NCBI RefSeq assembly: GCF_019649055.1 | Contig: NW_026570244.1 | Location: forward strand, 868,001-932,000 | DNA length: 64,000 bases | Direction of reading: 5' to 3' | DNA from: Paramacrobiotus metropolitanus | Lineage: Eukaryota > Tardigrada > Eutardigrada > Parachela > Macrobiotidae | Part shown: positions 27,675 to 38,584 of the stretch, in pieces | How the letters are laid out: each line of letters begins with the position of its first letter | Position numbering within the stretch: position 1 is the stretch's first letter | Made by a program: the position numbers and the translations under genes | Notes under the pieces: generated by a model | What the model was told of the DNA's origin: nothing | The model's database searches: none | The model's input: only the letters and a program-made list of their open reading frames with translations

Positions 27675-29273
27675 CTGCCAATATATACCTTAGTTATTTC
27701 TAAGAAAGTCAACCGCTCCAACTCAGGATGTGATCTTTACCCTCGCGACAGGACGCTATGGATTAGACTGCAGTTGCCCCTTACGGTTGATTGCGCAAGC
27801 GGTTAAGCTAATTGCCTTGACCTTCTCGTCTGCCGGTCTGCGTTTAGCCGCTAATCTGCTTAATCTAATGGTCGACGGGCGGGTGTTAAATGTTAATCGA
27901 GCAGAATCAGCATTAATTACGGACGAAACAGTGTCGACGGTGCCCGTGTGCAGCATAAATGTGTTGGAAATTAGTGACAGTGACGGATCGAAGCGGGATC
28001 AGTCTGGCTGTGCGGGGATATGGCAGGATCGACGGCAGTCACGCAGCTGCAGACGCTAATCATTCCTGCAGTTTTATGACGTGGCTGCCTGCAGCTGTGC
28101 TATAATACGTACATACTTAGCGTATTGCATGTACGGTGTACCTGCTAGCGCGACGCAGGTCGGTCGACCTTAACCATGATCAGGATATATATTGACTATT
28201 CAGGAGCGGTTAAGACCGGCACAGTGCTATTGGATTGTTATTTGCCCGGCAGCGTTATGCAACTGAGTGTATATATTTGATCCAACGCGCATGGATCGCC
28301 ACCGCCGAAGCAATCATCCCACGCCGATTGCCCGATCCCCTTTCCCTGCCGGCGGGCACGCACACCAGCTCCTGCATCTGCCTGTGCAGGCTGTGGATGT
28401 GCTGGCAGGATGATACGGACACAGCTGCACGATGCATCATCCGTCCACTGATGTATTTACACTAAGTACTTTTTAAACTGCCTCCACAACTACACGTTAA
28501 TCACGTATACATGCACGTACGGTTATAGCATAGGTAAGTATATACCTATACATATCTGTGGGAGGGAATCGCCGAATCGGGAATCGTGCGATACAGACGC
28601 CTGGCCGGGGCTGCGTGTGACTTGTCAGTGCGAGATGCAATTAAGTGTAGTTCGTACTTATGTTGTCCCACATCGGCCATGGGAAGCGGCAGGGACGCCA
28701 GACCAGACGTTAAATACCTGCCGACTTATACGATCGCCGTACCATATAGTACTAGTACCTTGTAAAATTACAAGTAGATGCATATCTCACTAGGCCGGCG
28801 CGCGGCACTGCGGCGGAGGATCGGACGGAATTGATTTAACTTCTTCCTGCTTAATATTCCAATATTCAGCTCCGGCATCGATCATGCCCCGGGTCTCCCG
28901 TCCGACCTTCATTCACTGCCTCAGCTAGTCTATCTGTAGTAGTCGACCAGTATCATCAGTTCCCATTTAAATTCCTGAATTCGCTGCCTGGCTAACCGAG
29001 TACATTCTATAGAAGTATTTCAAACAGTGTGCACTGTTCTGAACTCGTCCAACGTCGCGCTGTCAAATAATAATTACCGGCTTCTTAATGGATCTTATGC
29101 GGCACGGCACATCTTTTATGACATGATTGACATGTATCGTAATCCTGCAGCTGTATATCTGTACAGTATATATAGTGCGTACAACGCACACTGCGCAGCA
29201 CTGCTTAATTCCAACGGGCTGTTTCGCTTTTGACGATACTTAATTACAGTATATTACTTGAACTATGAAGTAT
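27675..29273. other. spacer, no gene seen
   Basis: May hide upstream exons of the minus-strand gene ending at 27224, but none is convincing. A small minus-strand frame at 28440-28255 has no protein-like features. Otherwise unique-looking non-coding DNA. Confidence 0.45.
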
Positions 29274-29391
29274 TGTGATGTGCAGTACCTGGGAAATCTT
29301 CGGAGGAGGAGAAGACGGCCGGGAAGTCCTGTCGGCAGGAGCGCAGTCCCGGTCGCTGGCCGTGCGCGTGCGTTGGACGGCCGTCGTGGCG
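29274..29391 (+). repeat. segmental duplication, segment A, copy 1
   Basis: Nearly identical, in the same orientation, to 40282-40400 (only a few differences over ~118 bases, including the run CGGAGGAGGAGAAGACGGCC). The match ends abruptly at GGCCGTCGTGGCG, where the inverted segment B begins. Confidence 0.9.
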
Positions 29392-30237
29392 CGGATCGTA
29401 CATGGTTGTTCCACGGTCGTATATTACACCGTAGTTGCGGCCAACCGTACCCAGCGAATGGCCAACCGTATACAACCTACTGGTTATTTGGGGCAACTCG
29501 CCTTACCACTGTCGCTTTCCTTAATTAAACTGCCCTTCAATTGGGAGGACATTGTAGCGCTATAGAACCGCCGCTGTTACGAGTAATTATACAAACACCG
29601 GCAACAATTAATCAGCGTCCGTTTTTCCCGAAGATCAACTTCCGGCGCACAGCGTTCGAGCCCAGCGACATGGACCATCACCGTATACCGCTTCTTAAAC
29701 TAACAATACTTCCACCATTTAACTGACGAGAAAAACCGCGTGCGTCGGCAAACATCGCACACAGTAGGTGCATACTACATTGTGCGGCGCCAAAACAAAC
29801 TGACCTGCCAACTATTGTTCACCTGCACAATACAGAAGGAAACTGCATCGCAGATCGGCTACAGTTTCCACTTTAACTGATTTACAGTGCATTGAATTGA
29901 TATTCTGCTTGGCGTAGCAAACTCTGCAAGGGGAATTACACAGCACTTTGCAGCGTGGCACGGGCCGGGCTGGGCGGAAGTTTAGGGAATCTGTTATTCC
30001 GAGTCAGCCGCGTGGCTCTCTCTCGCTCGCTGTTTGATTTCTTCGGCCGCGTTGTCAGCACAACAACAGCCCGCATGCTGCCGGTTGCACTGCCGGACTA
30101 CAATGCAAATATATTACACGAAGCGGAGCGGATCGATACAGGCGCAACGACGCTCCTGTCTCCGCCCGGATCCTGTGCCTAAGCTTTATATGTAAGACGC
30201 AGAGGCTCCCTTAGCCTCCCTTAATTCCGGACCGGCA
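29392..30237 (+). repeat. segmental duplication, segment B, copy 1 (inverted relative to copy 2)
   Basis: Matches the reverse complement of about 40401-41232. Landmarks shared in order include TTAATTAAACTGCC, CGTGCGTCGGCAAAC, ACAGAAGGAAACTGCATCGC, GAAGTTTAGGGAATCTGT and a final AAGCTTAG-type word. It is non-coding on both strands apart from chance frames. Confidence 0.88.
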
Positions 30238-31000
30238 CACACGGCGCCGGCAACTTGCCACTTAGATCTATATCACTGATGCATCTCCTCAGGATGCGCT
30301 TAAATCTGCCCGTTAAGAGCTCAACTGAATCCCTCTTTTAATAATGTTGCTAGCTCTCTTCATGTACAGTATATGTCAGGCGGCATTAATTGTGGTACCT
30401 TACTCTTCTGTTTGTACAGATACAGCGCAACAACTAATTCTCTCCATTTATTTCGCTGTTTTCCTTATTACCGTACAGCAAGTATTCTCACGTCTCCAAC
30501 CGATCAGAAGGCAATCAATATTCAAAACGATCCATGCTAGTATTACGCACAATTCTGTTGTAATAAAAAATTCCTCATTACATACTGTATCTCATCACCT
30601 ACAGACTACACAAAACATTGTAATAGGTCATTAGCAAAAAGCAAGCCGATGAAGAAACTGGACAGCGAGAAAGCATACCAGCGGCACGATGTGGCGAAGC
30701 TTCGTCTATCTTATAATTTGTAACTAAAGAAACAATCACTCATTAACGGCAGTGATTTCGGCACAGCACGTTCTTGGTCTGCAGACAAACTGAGGAGCTG
30801 AAGGAGCTGTTTATCCGTATTCCGGAAGCACAGATGACCCAGGACGCAACATCACTGTGAAATAACGTTCGGTGTTGGTGGACACTTAGGCGTAGTACAG
30901 TGGCAGCGATGCCACGAGATTGTCCGTCCGCGGTGACCTTTGTGTTCAGCATGGCAACTGCGGTAGCAGTCTGCCAGTGCTACTATGTGGTTTATGTTAC
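30238..31000 (+). repeat. segmental duplication, segment C, copy 1
   Basis: Direct-orientation match to 41233-42105, at lower identity than segment A. Shared words include CCTCAGGATGCGCT, GTCTCCAACCGATCA, AACATCACTGTGAAAT and GGTGACCTTTGTGT. Copy 2 carries an extra MITE at 41288-41449 not present here. Confidence 0.85.
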
Positions 31001-31350
31001 TGTTATTCCGCTGCTGTAGCGCAGTAGCGCGGAATGGTTTTAAGAATATTAAAGCCTCCGACCACACCGAGTATTTACGAACACTCTCCCTGGCCTGCAC
31101 ATTGCCGACGCAGCGCTGCACGGTCCATTCATTCCCACTGACAATCCTGCCCCGGGCGCAGAAAGTCGGCGCGGCATCCCAGCAAAGAGGGCAAGGTCAC
31201 GCCGGCATCCGCACGCGCAACTGGCTAGCAACGTTTCAGGCCGGTGACCTCCCACCACCGGGCCTGTTTGCCGCACACCGCGCATGCACGCTGCCTACCG
31301 TCGGCGGGAACGCGGTCCTCCAGCGCTTGAATAACGGCTGGCATCGTTAG
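31001..31350 (-). pseudogene. relic of H-x4-H zinc-finger gene family (last two exons)
   Basis: On the minus strand this stretch closely resembles 52900-52700, the last two exons and intron of the first zinc-finger copy. Shared words include CGCCGACTTTCTGCGCC, GGATGCCGGCGTGACCTT and GAGGACCGC. The Met-Leu-Trp-His finger core is missing, and stops interrupt the frames. It is inserted within the segmental duplication here and absent from the second copy of that duplication. Confidence 0.8.
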
Positions 31351-31499
31351 CCTGCGGATCGTTGGTGAGGGCCTCCCTCAAACGGATACGCAGGCTAACG
31401 ATGTCTTCCAGATGTATCCGCTTGCGCCCCCAACGGCCCAGTTGCAACCCCCCCAAGACAATAAATACGTCAAAAAATAGAGAAAACTGGCTCAAAACA

Positions 31500-31790
31500 T
31501 CCGCTTGTCTACGTACATATTTCATAGAATTATGGGCTATTTCTCCAGTTGGAGAACCGGGCGGAATCCCTCGCGCTGCCTCTTCCAAAAGATAAGGGCG
31601 GCCCTGTTTGTCCTTTTTACGAAATTTCGGGATGACCCCATACTAAGTATTTGCTAAAATCTGCAGCGTGCTTCTTCTTTGCCAGCACGTTGGAACAGCT
31701 TAAAGTATTTTCTGACCACAGACCCTTAGAAACCAACAAACATTATGGAAAATATGCAACAATTATATATGATCATGAAGTATACAGTGC
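31500..31790 (+). repeat. segmental duplication, segment E, copy 1
   Basis: Direct match to about 42205-42480, sharing CTTCCAAAAG, TTTCGGGATGACC, AGTATTTTCTGACCACAGAC and TATGGAAAATATGCAACAA. Related sequence also occurs near 47460-47560 beside the second LRR gene, so this segment belongs to the flank of the LRR repeat unit. Confidence 0.8.
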
Positions 31791-31859
31791 TATACACTGT
31801 ACAATATAGTATTATACAACTATGGAAAATATGGAACTTTTCGGCACATCGTTCGACCT

Positions 31860-32250
31860 AAACTGATTAGCCGTTTAGGAATCCATAAGAGCCACGAGGA
31901 ATTACAGTACGTTTTAAAGGGTAAGATTCTATGAATATAAAGACATTTCTATGACCAGCTGCTTTCCCGGAGGACGTTTATTTCATCCATAAATCTCAAC
32001 CTAGAAATTGTTGACAAAATATGCAAGATAACAATTAATGTAATCATTATCTTTGTTTGTTCTACCCAGAACAGCATGCTGAATTAGTGCTATAAATCTG
32101 TCGAAACTACACACTTAATAACAGGACATCCACAGCAGATCCACACCGGACCGTTCACCGGACGCCGACAGGCTATTCATATGCGCAACGACTGAGGATG
32201 TGCACATGAAGGATTCGCCGCACTGTACACTCTACACCATTGGTCCATTG
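31860..32250 (-). pseudogene. relic of an LRR gene unit (internally deleted)
   Basis: 31880-32100 matches the 3' flanks of the two LRR genes (47690-47840 and 43850-44030). 32119-32170 matches part of LRR exon 2 (around 44320-44362), with the shared word CCACAGCAGATCCACA. It then jumps to sequence matching the far side of the LRR gene near 45830, shared word GATTCGCCGCACTGT. Almost the whole gene body has therefore been deleted between those points. Confidence 0.75.
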
Positions 32251-32562
32251 CCAACCCTATTATCCAGTTATTCTGACTAGACTAAAACTAAAACATTCGA
32301 TATATTAAATTATAATAATTAATTCTAGGAAGGAAAACTAAAATTTATTGGAATATTTTGTTAATGTTATTTTATGAACTGGTTTATTTCTGATTATAAC
32401 ACCCTTTTTGAAAAGGTATTTTGGGTTAGCATGTACAGTATCATCTGGTGTGTTCTTTGATACGTACAGTATATCATGAATTGGTTTGCGTGACTGCTGT
32501 TTGTGCTAGTTTGACAGCGTGGAAGTATGCTTCGTTGTAATTGCATTGTTATGTTAATAAAG
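32251..32562. other. spacer, no gene seen
   Basis: AT-rich sequence between the LRR relic and the glutaredoxin exon. I looked here for an upstream glutaredoxin exon with the CGFS active site and did not find one. Confidence 0.5.
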
Positions 32563-32777
32563 GCGTGAAGGACTTTAGCAAGTGGCCGACGATCCCGCAG
32601 GTGTTCATCGGCGGGGAGTTCGTGGGCGGGAGCGTCAACCTGCTGCAGATGCACCGCAGCGGCGAGCTGATGGACACGCTGAAGAAGGCCGGCATCCACT
32701 CCACCATCCCCGATCCGAATCCGCCGACGGAGGCCAAGGCCAGGAACAGAAGACGTAGGTACATATACGATACATAG
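32563..32777 (+). CDS. monothiol glutaredoxin, C-terminal exon only (GLRX5-like)
   Basis: After an AATAAAG acceptor the frame encodes the second half of a monothiol glutaredoxin. It has WPTIPQVFIGGEFVGG, with the conserved cis-Pro (TIP) and the glutathione-binding GG segment, followed by the LLQMHxxGEL helix. Mitochondrial GLRX5 serves iron-sulfur cluster assembly. The C-terminal tail is basic (ARNRRRR) and the frame stops at 32777; a GTAGGT just before the end could instead be a splice donor. The N-terminal half with the catalytic CGFS motif was not found upstream, where relics of unrelated gene families lie. Either it sits behind a long intron or this exon is an orphan. Codon choice is GC-rich, as in the other real genes, which argues for function until recently. 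Confidence 0.75.
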
Positions 32778-33085
32778 TTACCATATTTTCAAACTAACCA
32801 TAAATGCAGAGTGGACAGCGGTCAGTAGGTACATATACGTTAACTGCCAGATGTGTATGATTGATGGATACACTTCAAGACAGCGCGATCATTGAAAGAT
32901 GTATTACGCACATGATAATATGTACAGTACATTTACTGCTGTACATGATTCTAAATGTAAACACGTGAATAGCTAGTTATGCCGGGCGCTGGCCATATGT
33001 GTGGCTGTTTATCTCTCCGGCTGTCTCCGTCCGGCTATGTCTCCGTAACAACTGCACGCACAAAAAAAAACACTGCAGAGTCTTT
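32778..33085. other. spacer, no gene seen
   Basis: Contains a short direct repeat of GGTACATATACG (near 32757 and 32829). Otherwise nothing recognised between the glutaredoxin exon and the end of the convergent F-box-like gene. Confidence 0.45.
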
Positions 33086-36000
33086 TTACAGTCGAAAAGC
33101 CTCGCTGATGGCCAACAAGGCCATCGTGCTCAGCTGGCCGAAGTCCAGCTGCCTCAGGTCAACATTGTCCCAGAGTAGTGGTGTCCCGTCCGATTCAAAT
33201 CCACCGAATCTACCGTGCACAACGTGATTTTCTAACTGTTCGTGGCGCTCTGTTACTTCATCAGCATCAGTCGATCTATATGATCACGTGCAACCGATGT
33301 GACGGTATCGCAGCCGTTCTCACTGCCACTGCAGCACGACTGGTTGATTATTGTTTGGTTATTGAATAGCCAAGGCGGGTAAAATTCGGCATTATCACAT
33401 ATCCTTATTTAATTCGCAAAGAACATCAAATATGCTCCGACTAATGAAGTCACCACACTCCATTAAACAACAGCAATACGTACACTACAGATGTATCACG
33501 TCGCAGACTTACACGGACAACATGTGGCGAATGCGTTGCCATTCATCGGGATAACTGAGCTTGTCCAGCCAGCGAGCGTGAATCGCCCGAACTTTCCGGT
33601 ACACATCGGCGCCGGCGGCAGGGAAGGCGGCGTCGATAGCGCGCAGGAACCGGCTCATGACGCACTCCCAACCGTCGACGCAGGGCAGAATGACCCGGCG
33701 CAGGGTGATCTCGGTGGTATTAATAGTCAATAAATTTCCAAGCCCCTTTCTCATCAAGTCGATTGCTGGGATTATCAACTGTTTCTCCGCCTCGGGAAGC
33801 GGGACTAGATCTTCGTCGTGAAGCACATACAAAATAGGTTTACAAAAGAGACGAGATACTTTGTAGTTGTGCAGGATCAAGGTTCGACAGTGGTCTCTGA
33901 AGGGCTCAATGAGGCGCATGATGCCGTGTTTCGGCAACGAACTCGCGTCATCGTGCAAGCAACCACCGAAAGGAAAGCGGCCATTTCCAATGACGACCCG
34001 GGGCAGGTGGAGATTTGTAACGCCCAGCCAAGCGGGGATGAAGAAAGTGTGCTCCTCGAAGTTGAGGTCCGTTATGGTGAGGCTCTTGGTCGCTGCACTG
34101 ACTGACCGATGCAGCAATAGTGCCACGTTGTAGCAACTGTCGATCAGGCAATCCGTAGAGACACAACCTTTGAGGCTGATGGTGATGTGCTCGTCGTGTG
34201 CCCCAGGAGTGTTGGATATCGCATGCCACAACCAGCAAACGCTAAACAAATCAAAGGGGCTTTAAAGTAGAAAATCGTCAACAAATGAACGAAATATAGC
34301 GTCTGGATACTAACTGTCAGAGCAGTCAGCATCAGTTTACATACCACTAAAACCACCACTAAAAACCAATCCGATCACTAAGGTCTAAGACTATCGTTTT
34401 GACTACGAAGTATTCAAAGTCTATGTCTCACATTGACTGGCTCTGACCACAAACTCCGACCAACAAACAAAACCTAAGAAAACTAACCAGCGTGGCTCTG
34501 TTCGTTAGGTTGCCGGCTGTAACTGAGAATATCTTACGAAATTCTCCAGTTATGCCGATAGCCTTGTGGTGCCTCTCTCGGCCTTAGAGAATAGAGGTTG
34601 CGGGTTCGATTCCCGCAGTCGGCAGATTTTTTGCAAATTGTGTAGTCAGCAGCGGCCAGTCTAGCACCATTTTGCTGGAAGCTTGGGGGCGATTTTAGAG
34701 TAAGCAAACTGTAAGGCGCGATGGCCAACAACTAACTAACTCACCGTCTCATCCGCATTCGAGCTTGAAGATCCAGATTAGCCAATATTTCAATTAAAAT
34801 AATATGGGAAATACTGCAGACACTGGGTTCCGGATCAGTAATCTCAGATGCTGTAACATAACAATCGTTTAGTACAGTCTAACCCGAATCATCCGATTCT
34901 GAACGAGATTTCTCAAACAAATTTTGCAAAACTGTTTAGCACGTTTCGACTGTGGGTAATTCTTACAGTTGCTACCATACCATACCATGAGCGTTGCCGA
35001 AGCGTCTCCGGCACTTTTCCAAAGCCACTCATATTATTGTTAATTATGTAATGTTAAGATAACATTATTATTTAATAAGTTAATATCGTATTAATAAGTG
35101 CGTTTGCTATTACTACAGTAGTCCAAGTCTATGATTGCAACCTTTACCGCAAAAAGTTGCACTCGCATCATTAATGTTCCCACAAGATTCTCCGTTGTCG
35201 GGGCAGTCCAGGTATTTTAAAGGTGGTCCATGATGCCGGCTCTTGAAGTGTTTATCCAGAACCGCATGCAAAGCAAGTCTAGTCCTTTCGTGCTCAACGA
35301 TTGTGTCCATAGTATGAGTTATGACAACGAAAGTGCAAGACTTCGATTCAACACTAAGGTGAAATCGACAACCGTCCGACAGCGCAGTTGCGGGATTAAA
35401 ACGATCCTCTTGGTAGCTGCGGCGAAACAGTGCGATGATGCGGTATACATCGGCGGCTTCCTGCAGAACCTGGTCCGTTTTCAGAATAGGGATAATGTAC
35501 TTCCTGTACGTCAAAAGGTTGCTTTTATCTTGGATGCGCAGTTCATTAGATGGCAGCTGTTCCACTATTTGACAGCGGTCCACCACTTCAATCAAGGTAG
35601 TAGAGGTGTGGTCTGTTACGTCAGAAGTCTCCCAGCTTACGTAACACAAGCGACAAACTGTGAAAACCATCGGAGTTTCTTAAAATTCCGTATGCATTCT
35701 TAGGCTTTCTTAAGTTTTCTTTGGTTTCACAAGGTTTTGTGCGTATGCTTGTTACGCTTTTATGATTTTTAACAAGCTACAGTTATTGCTTTGCATAAAA
35801 TAATACCATTGACCCGCCTAATAGCGGCCTAAATGTGCCCAAGCCGAGACGCTTTGGCCGACATGAAAACGGAACATGTGATCGGTAGTCCTTCCTTATA
35901 GAACTCACTTTGAACACAAGCCAGCAAAGTGGCAGGACGAAAGCGAAATGGTCCGTCCATCTCGTCTCGTAGCGCCACCCATATTGGCTTATCCTTCCAA

Positions 36001-36125
36001 TCTGTCAGTGACTTGCTGTCGAAAATGAGCGGCAAAGGGTATACGAAGCAGGATAGAATCCAACACGCAGTCTTTTTCCTGGAGTCGAATTCAACGAACG
36101 CAAAGTTCTCGTCCGAAGTGATATC
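33086..36125 (-). CDS. F-box-like family protein, possibly broken (4 exons seen)
   Basis: Exons in coding order: 36125-35909, 35657-35148, then 34241-33513 and 33209-33086. The first pair joins in phase 1 and the second pair in phase 2. Exon 1 has a charged segment ending VALRDEMDGPFRFRPATLL. Exon 2 holds an L-x-YRKY-x2-P block and a CRFHL segment. Exon 3 starts with VCWLWHAI, which looks like the end of an F-box, continues with HITISLKGC, LPRVVIGNGRFPFG and ARWLDKLSYPDEWQRIR, and exon 4 finishes the protein (PLLWDNVDLRQLD). From memory this order matches a large hypothetical family in tardigrades, where such proteins carry an F-box and may be ubiquitin-ligase adaptors. The F-box start is not found between exons 2 and 3, and their phases do not fit, so an exon is missing, diverged or lost. 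The 5' end is also missing. Exon 3 read through its donor would stop at once. Confidence 0.6.
34554..34624 (+). tRNA. tRNA-like sequence or SINE head (probable pseudogene)
   Basis: 71 bases begin GCCGATA and end AGTCGGCA, giving an acceptor stem with about five pairs plus one G-U. It has a perfect T arm (GCGGG, loop TTCGATT, CCCGC) matching the internal B-box promoter, and an A-box-like word near the start. A T6 pol III terminator follows at 34627-34632. The D arm is too short, and the anticodon stem can only be drawn as TCTCT/AGAGA with a loop lacking the usual T33. A degenerate tRNA or tRNA-derived SINE head therefore fits better than a working tRNA. It lies in the gap where the F-box-like gene should have another exon. 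Confidence 0.45.
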
Positions 36126-38512
36126 CTGCAATAAATGACGCGACTACAGCTATATGCTCAGTATCAGACAGTCCGTAAGGGTGGTGGTTGCGCACGGGGC
36201 CACGGGCGACACTCACTCCCATCCCGAAGTGAAAACCAAACGAAAACATAGCGTGACCAGAGCTGGGCTCTGCATACAGGCTTGTACAACACGGAGATTT
36301 CGCTTAAATGTGCAAAATTCTCTTTAAGGTTTCGTTTCAGGTTTTGCCATTTTCCCTCATTTAGCGCTTCTCATTTCAGATATCATTCTTGAACCGACGG
36401 TAGGACGTTCATAACTACTTCTACAGTAGAAGACTAAAAGTAGCACAATTCACGCTAGTACCAGTACCAGTACAGAATTCCAGTACCAGTACAGAAGCTG
36501 AAAATTCTGGCGCCTGATACGAATATTTTTATTCGTCATGTCTACGCGCGAGAATTCTTCGGCGATACTATTTATGGCCATACCCACTAATCAATATCGA
36601 GATTTTTTTCAGCCCTAGAGTTGTTGAAACCTGGAGTTCTCAGTCCTAGAGTCCTAGAGTTTAATTATCGCATCAGTCAAATTGTAACTAGTCAGTCACT
36701 CCGCAGTCTTTCGGAAACCGGTACGTATTACCAACCTAAGTAGGGATTCCCATCCACTTGTACATCATCTGCCGCTAGGCCCGCTACAAAATTATTATTA
36801 CTGGTCACAGGAGTTTATCTTCGTGCGTTTCTTCACTGTGGAGGAGTTGCGATCCTATTTATTTAAGAACCACTGTCGCAAATCTTCGTCCCGGGCGTAA
36901 TTTACCCTTTTCAACTGCTTCCCCGCAGAAGACCATACGCATACGCAAAAGCGTATTCCAAGCAGTTGTTACTGCCGGGAGACTGGGCGTACACAAGGAC
37001 GTATTCGATGGCCACCGGCCCTTGGTGTCGGGATAGGAAAGCAGGAAATCAGCTGCAATTTCATGCGGGTGATGCTGACAGTTTTCTTCGTCGGAAGGGA
37101 ACCTCGCAGATTGGGACGATGTACATTATACGCCGGCTTTCTTATCGTACATACCAGCTTCACTGCGCTGTATGGGAAAGTGTCGTGTAACGGATGCGTT
37201 TTGGACGTCTTCGCACTGCCACCGGGATTACTAAAGACCTTATTAACGAGGTCGCTTCGTTCCTCGATAATGCGCGAAGCCACAGCGCAAGATTCAAATC
37301 TGTCTCCTATTTTAGTTACTAATAACATAGTGTCGGCTCATTATTACAGAAACGCCCTTCAGCGCAAATCGCAATGTCCTTCCTGTACAAAGGTGACTTT
37401 TACAGCATTTACAGACTGTACAGGTTGTTATGACATAAAAAATAATATAAACTACAAAGTATTTACAGTTAGGTGATCTATATCTTTTTCATTTGTAGCT
37501 TCGTTCCTCTCGAAAACTTTCGCGCGTAGCCAAGCCATTTTCGAATTTCATTCCACTTCGGAGATATTCCGGGTACCGAATTTCCTAATAATTCGAGATC
37601 AGGTTTTGGCTCAAAGTTTGCTTTTTGATGGAAATGCTTTCTTAGTGTAACCAAAAAGCCGCTATGTGCCTGAGCGTGGGCGAAACTGGATTCCAGCGTG
37701 CTTTGTTACGGGTATTTTTGGGCGTCTCGTGGACGCTTAACCGCATTCAGTTTGATGGACTTTAAACAATACAGGGCTGAAGTGAACATCAGCCTATTAA
37801 GCCAAAACGCCACAAGGACAAAACGGAAGCCGAATACGCCTAACAAGCTAGAACACACGGTTTTACTCTAAACTGTAGCTTTGTTGCTTGGTATACAGAA
37901 TACACGTACCTGTAAATAACCTAACCACCAAACGCCGTCATGGCTCCGCACTGCAACCGTATTCTGATGACTGAATCTGTCAACCCCACGCAACAGGCGT
38001 CTAAATCGTGGCAGACTTGTCGGGCTTTCCATGCTGACCTACAGCATAATAGCACATATGTATTACTAGCCACATAATAAATTAACCTGTGATAGGTGAT
38101 ACATAGTTCAGCGATGCTTTGGAGCACGTTTGTTAGTCAACAAAGTTAAATCTTGTAAAAATGCATATCGGTTCGCTTTTCATACACTGATATCGGTTTT
38201 TCTGTAATTTATTTGACAGAACCAGAATGTAATGACTCCAGAGGTTATGTTATTTACAAAATTGGGATCGTGATAGTACATTGTTTGGATGGCAAAGATG
38301 TTTTAAAACCATTTCAACACCGTAGTTAACCATGAACACGTAGTGTTGGAAGATTGTCACTTTGTCAAGGAGCATCTGCAATGCTTGCAGGCTGTTGCAT
38401 CCCAGTGGTCACTCGAAAGGTGGCATTATTAGGTAATCGAACAGTGCGGTCGAACTGTATTTCATATGTACGATTCTTATAGTATCACAAAATCCTAGCC
38501 TAGTAAATGCCC
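36126..38512. other. spacer, no confident gene
   Basis: Should contain the 5' end of the F-box-like gene, but no exon is convincing. Overlapping open frames on both strands at 36966-37476 have no known motif. Near 36455-36500 CCAGTA units are tandemly repeated and CCTAGAGT words recur near 36640. No further structure recognised. Confidence 0.4.
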
Positions 38513-38584
38513 AAAAATTAAGTATATATATATATATATATACTTAATTTTTGCAGCGCATATATATATATATATATATATATA
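38513..38584. repeat. TA dinucleotide palindrome and adjacent (TA)n
   Basis: A (TA)n core flanked by AAATTAAG and CTTAATTT makes a perfect foldback of about 40 bases (38513-38552). A second pure (TA)n run at 38560-38583 follows after a GC-containing spacer. Simple-sequence DNA prone to cruciform formation and length change. Confidence 0.85.

Noticed and set aside
36966-37476. Overlapping 119- and 137-codon frames on opposite strands
   Set aside because: Neither shows motifs, good splice sites or similarity to the F-box-like family exons nearby.
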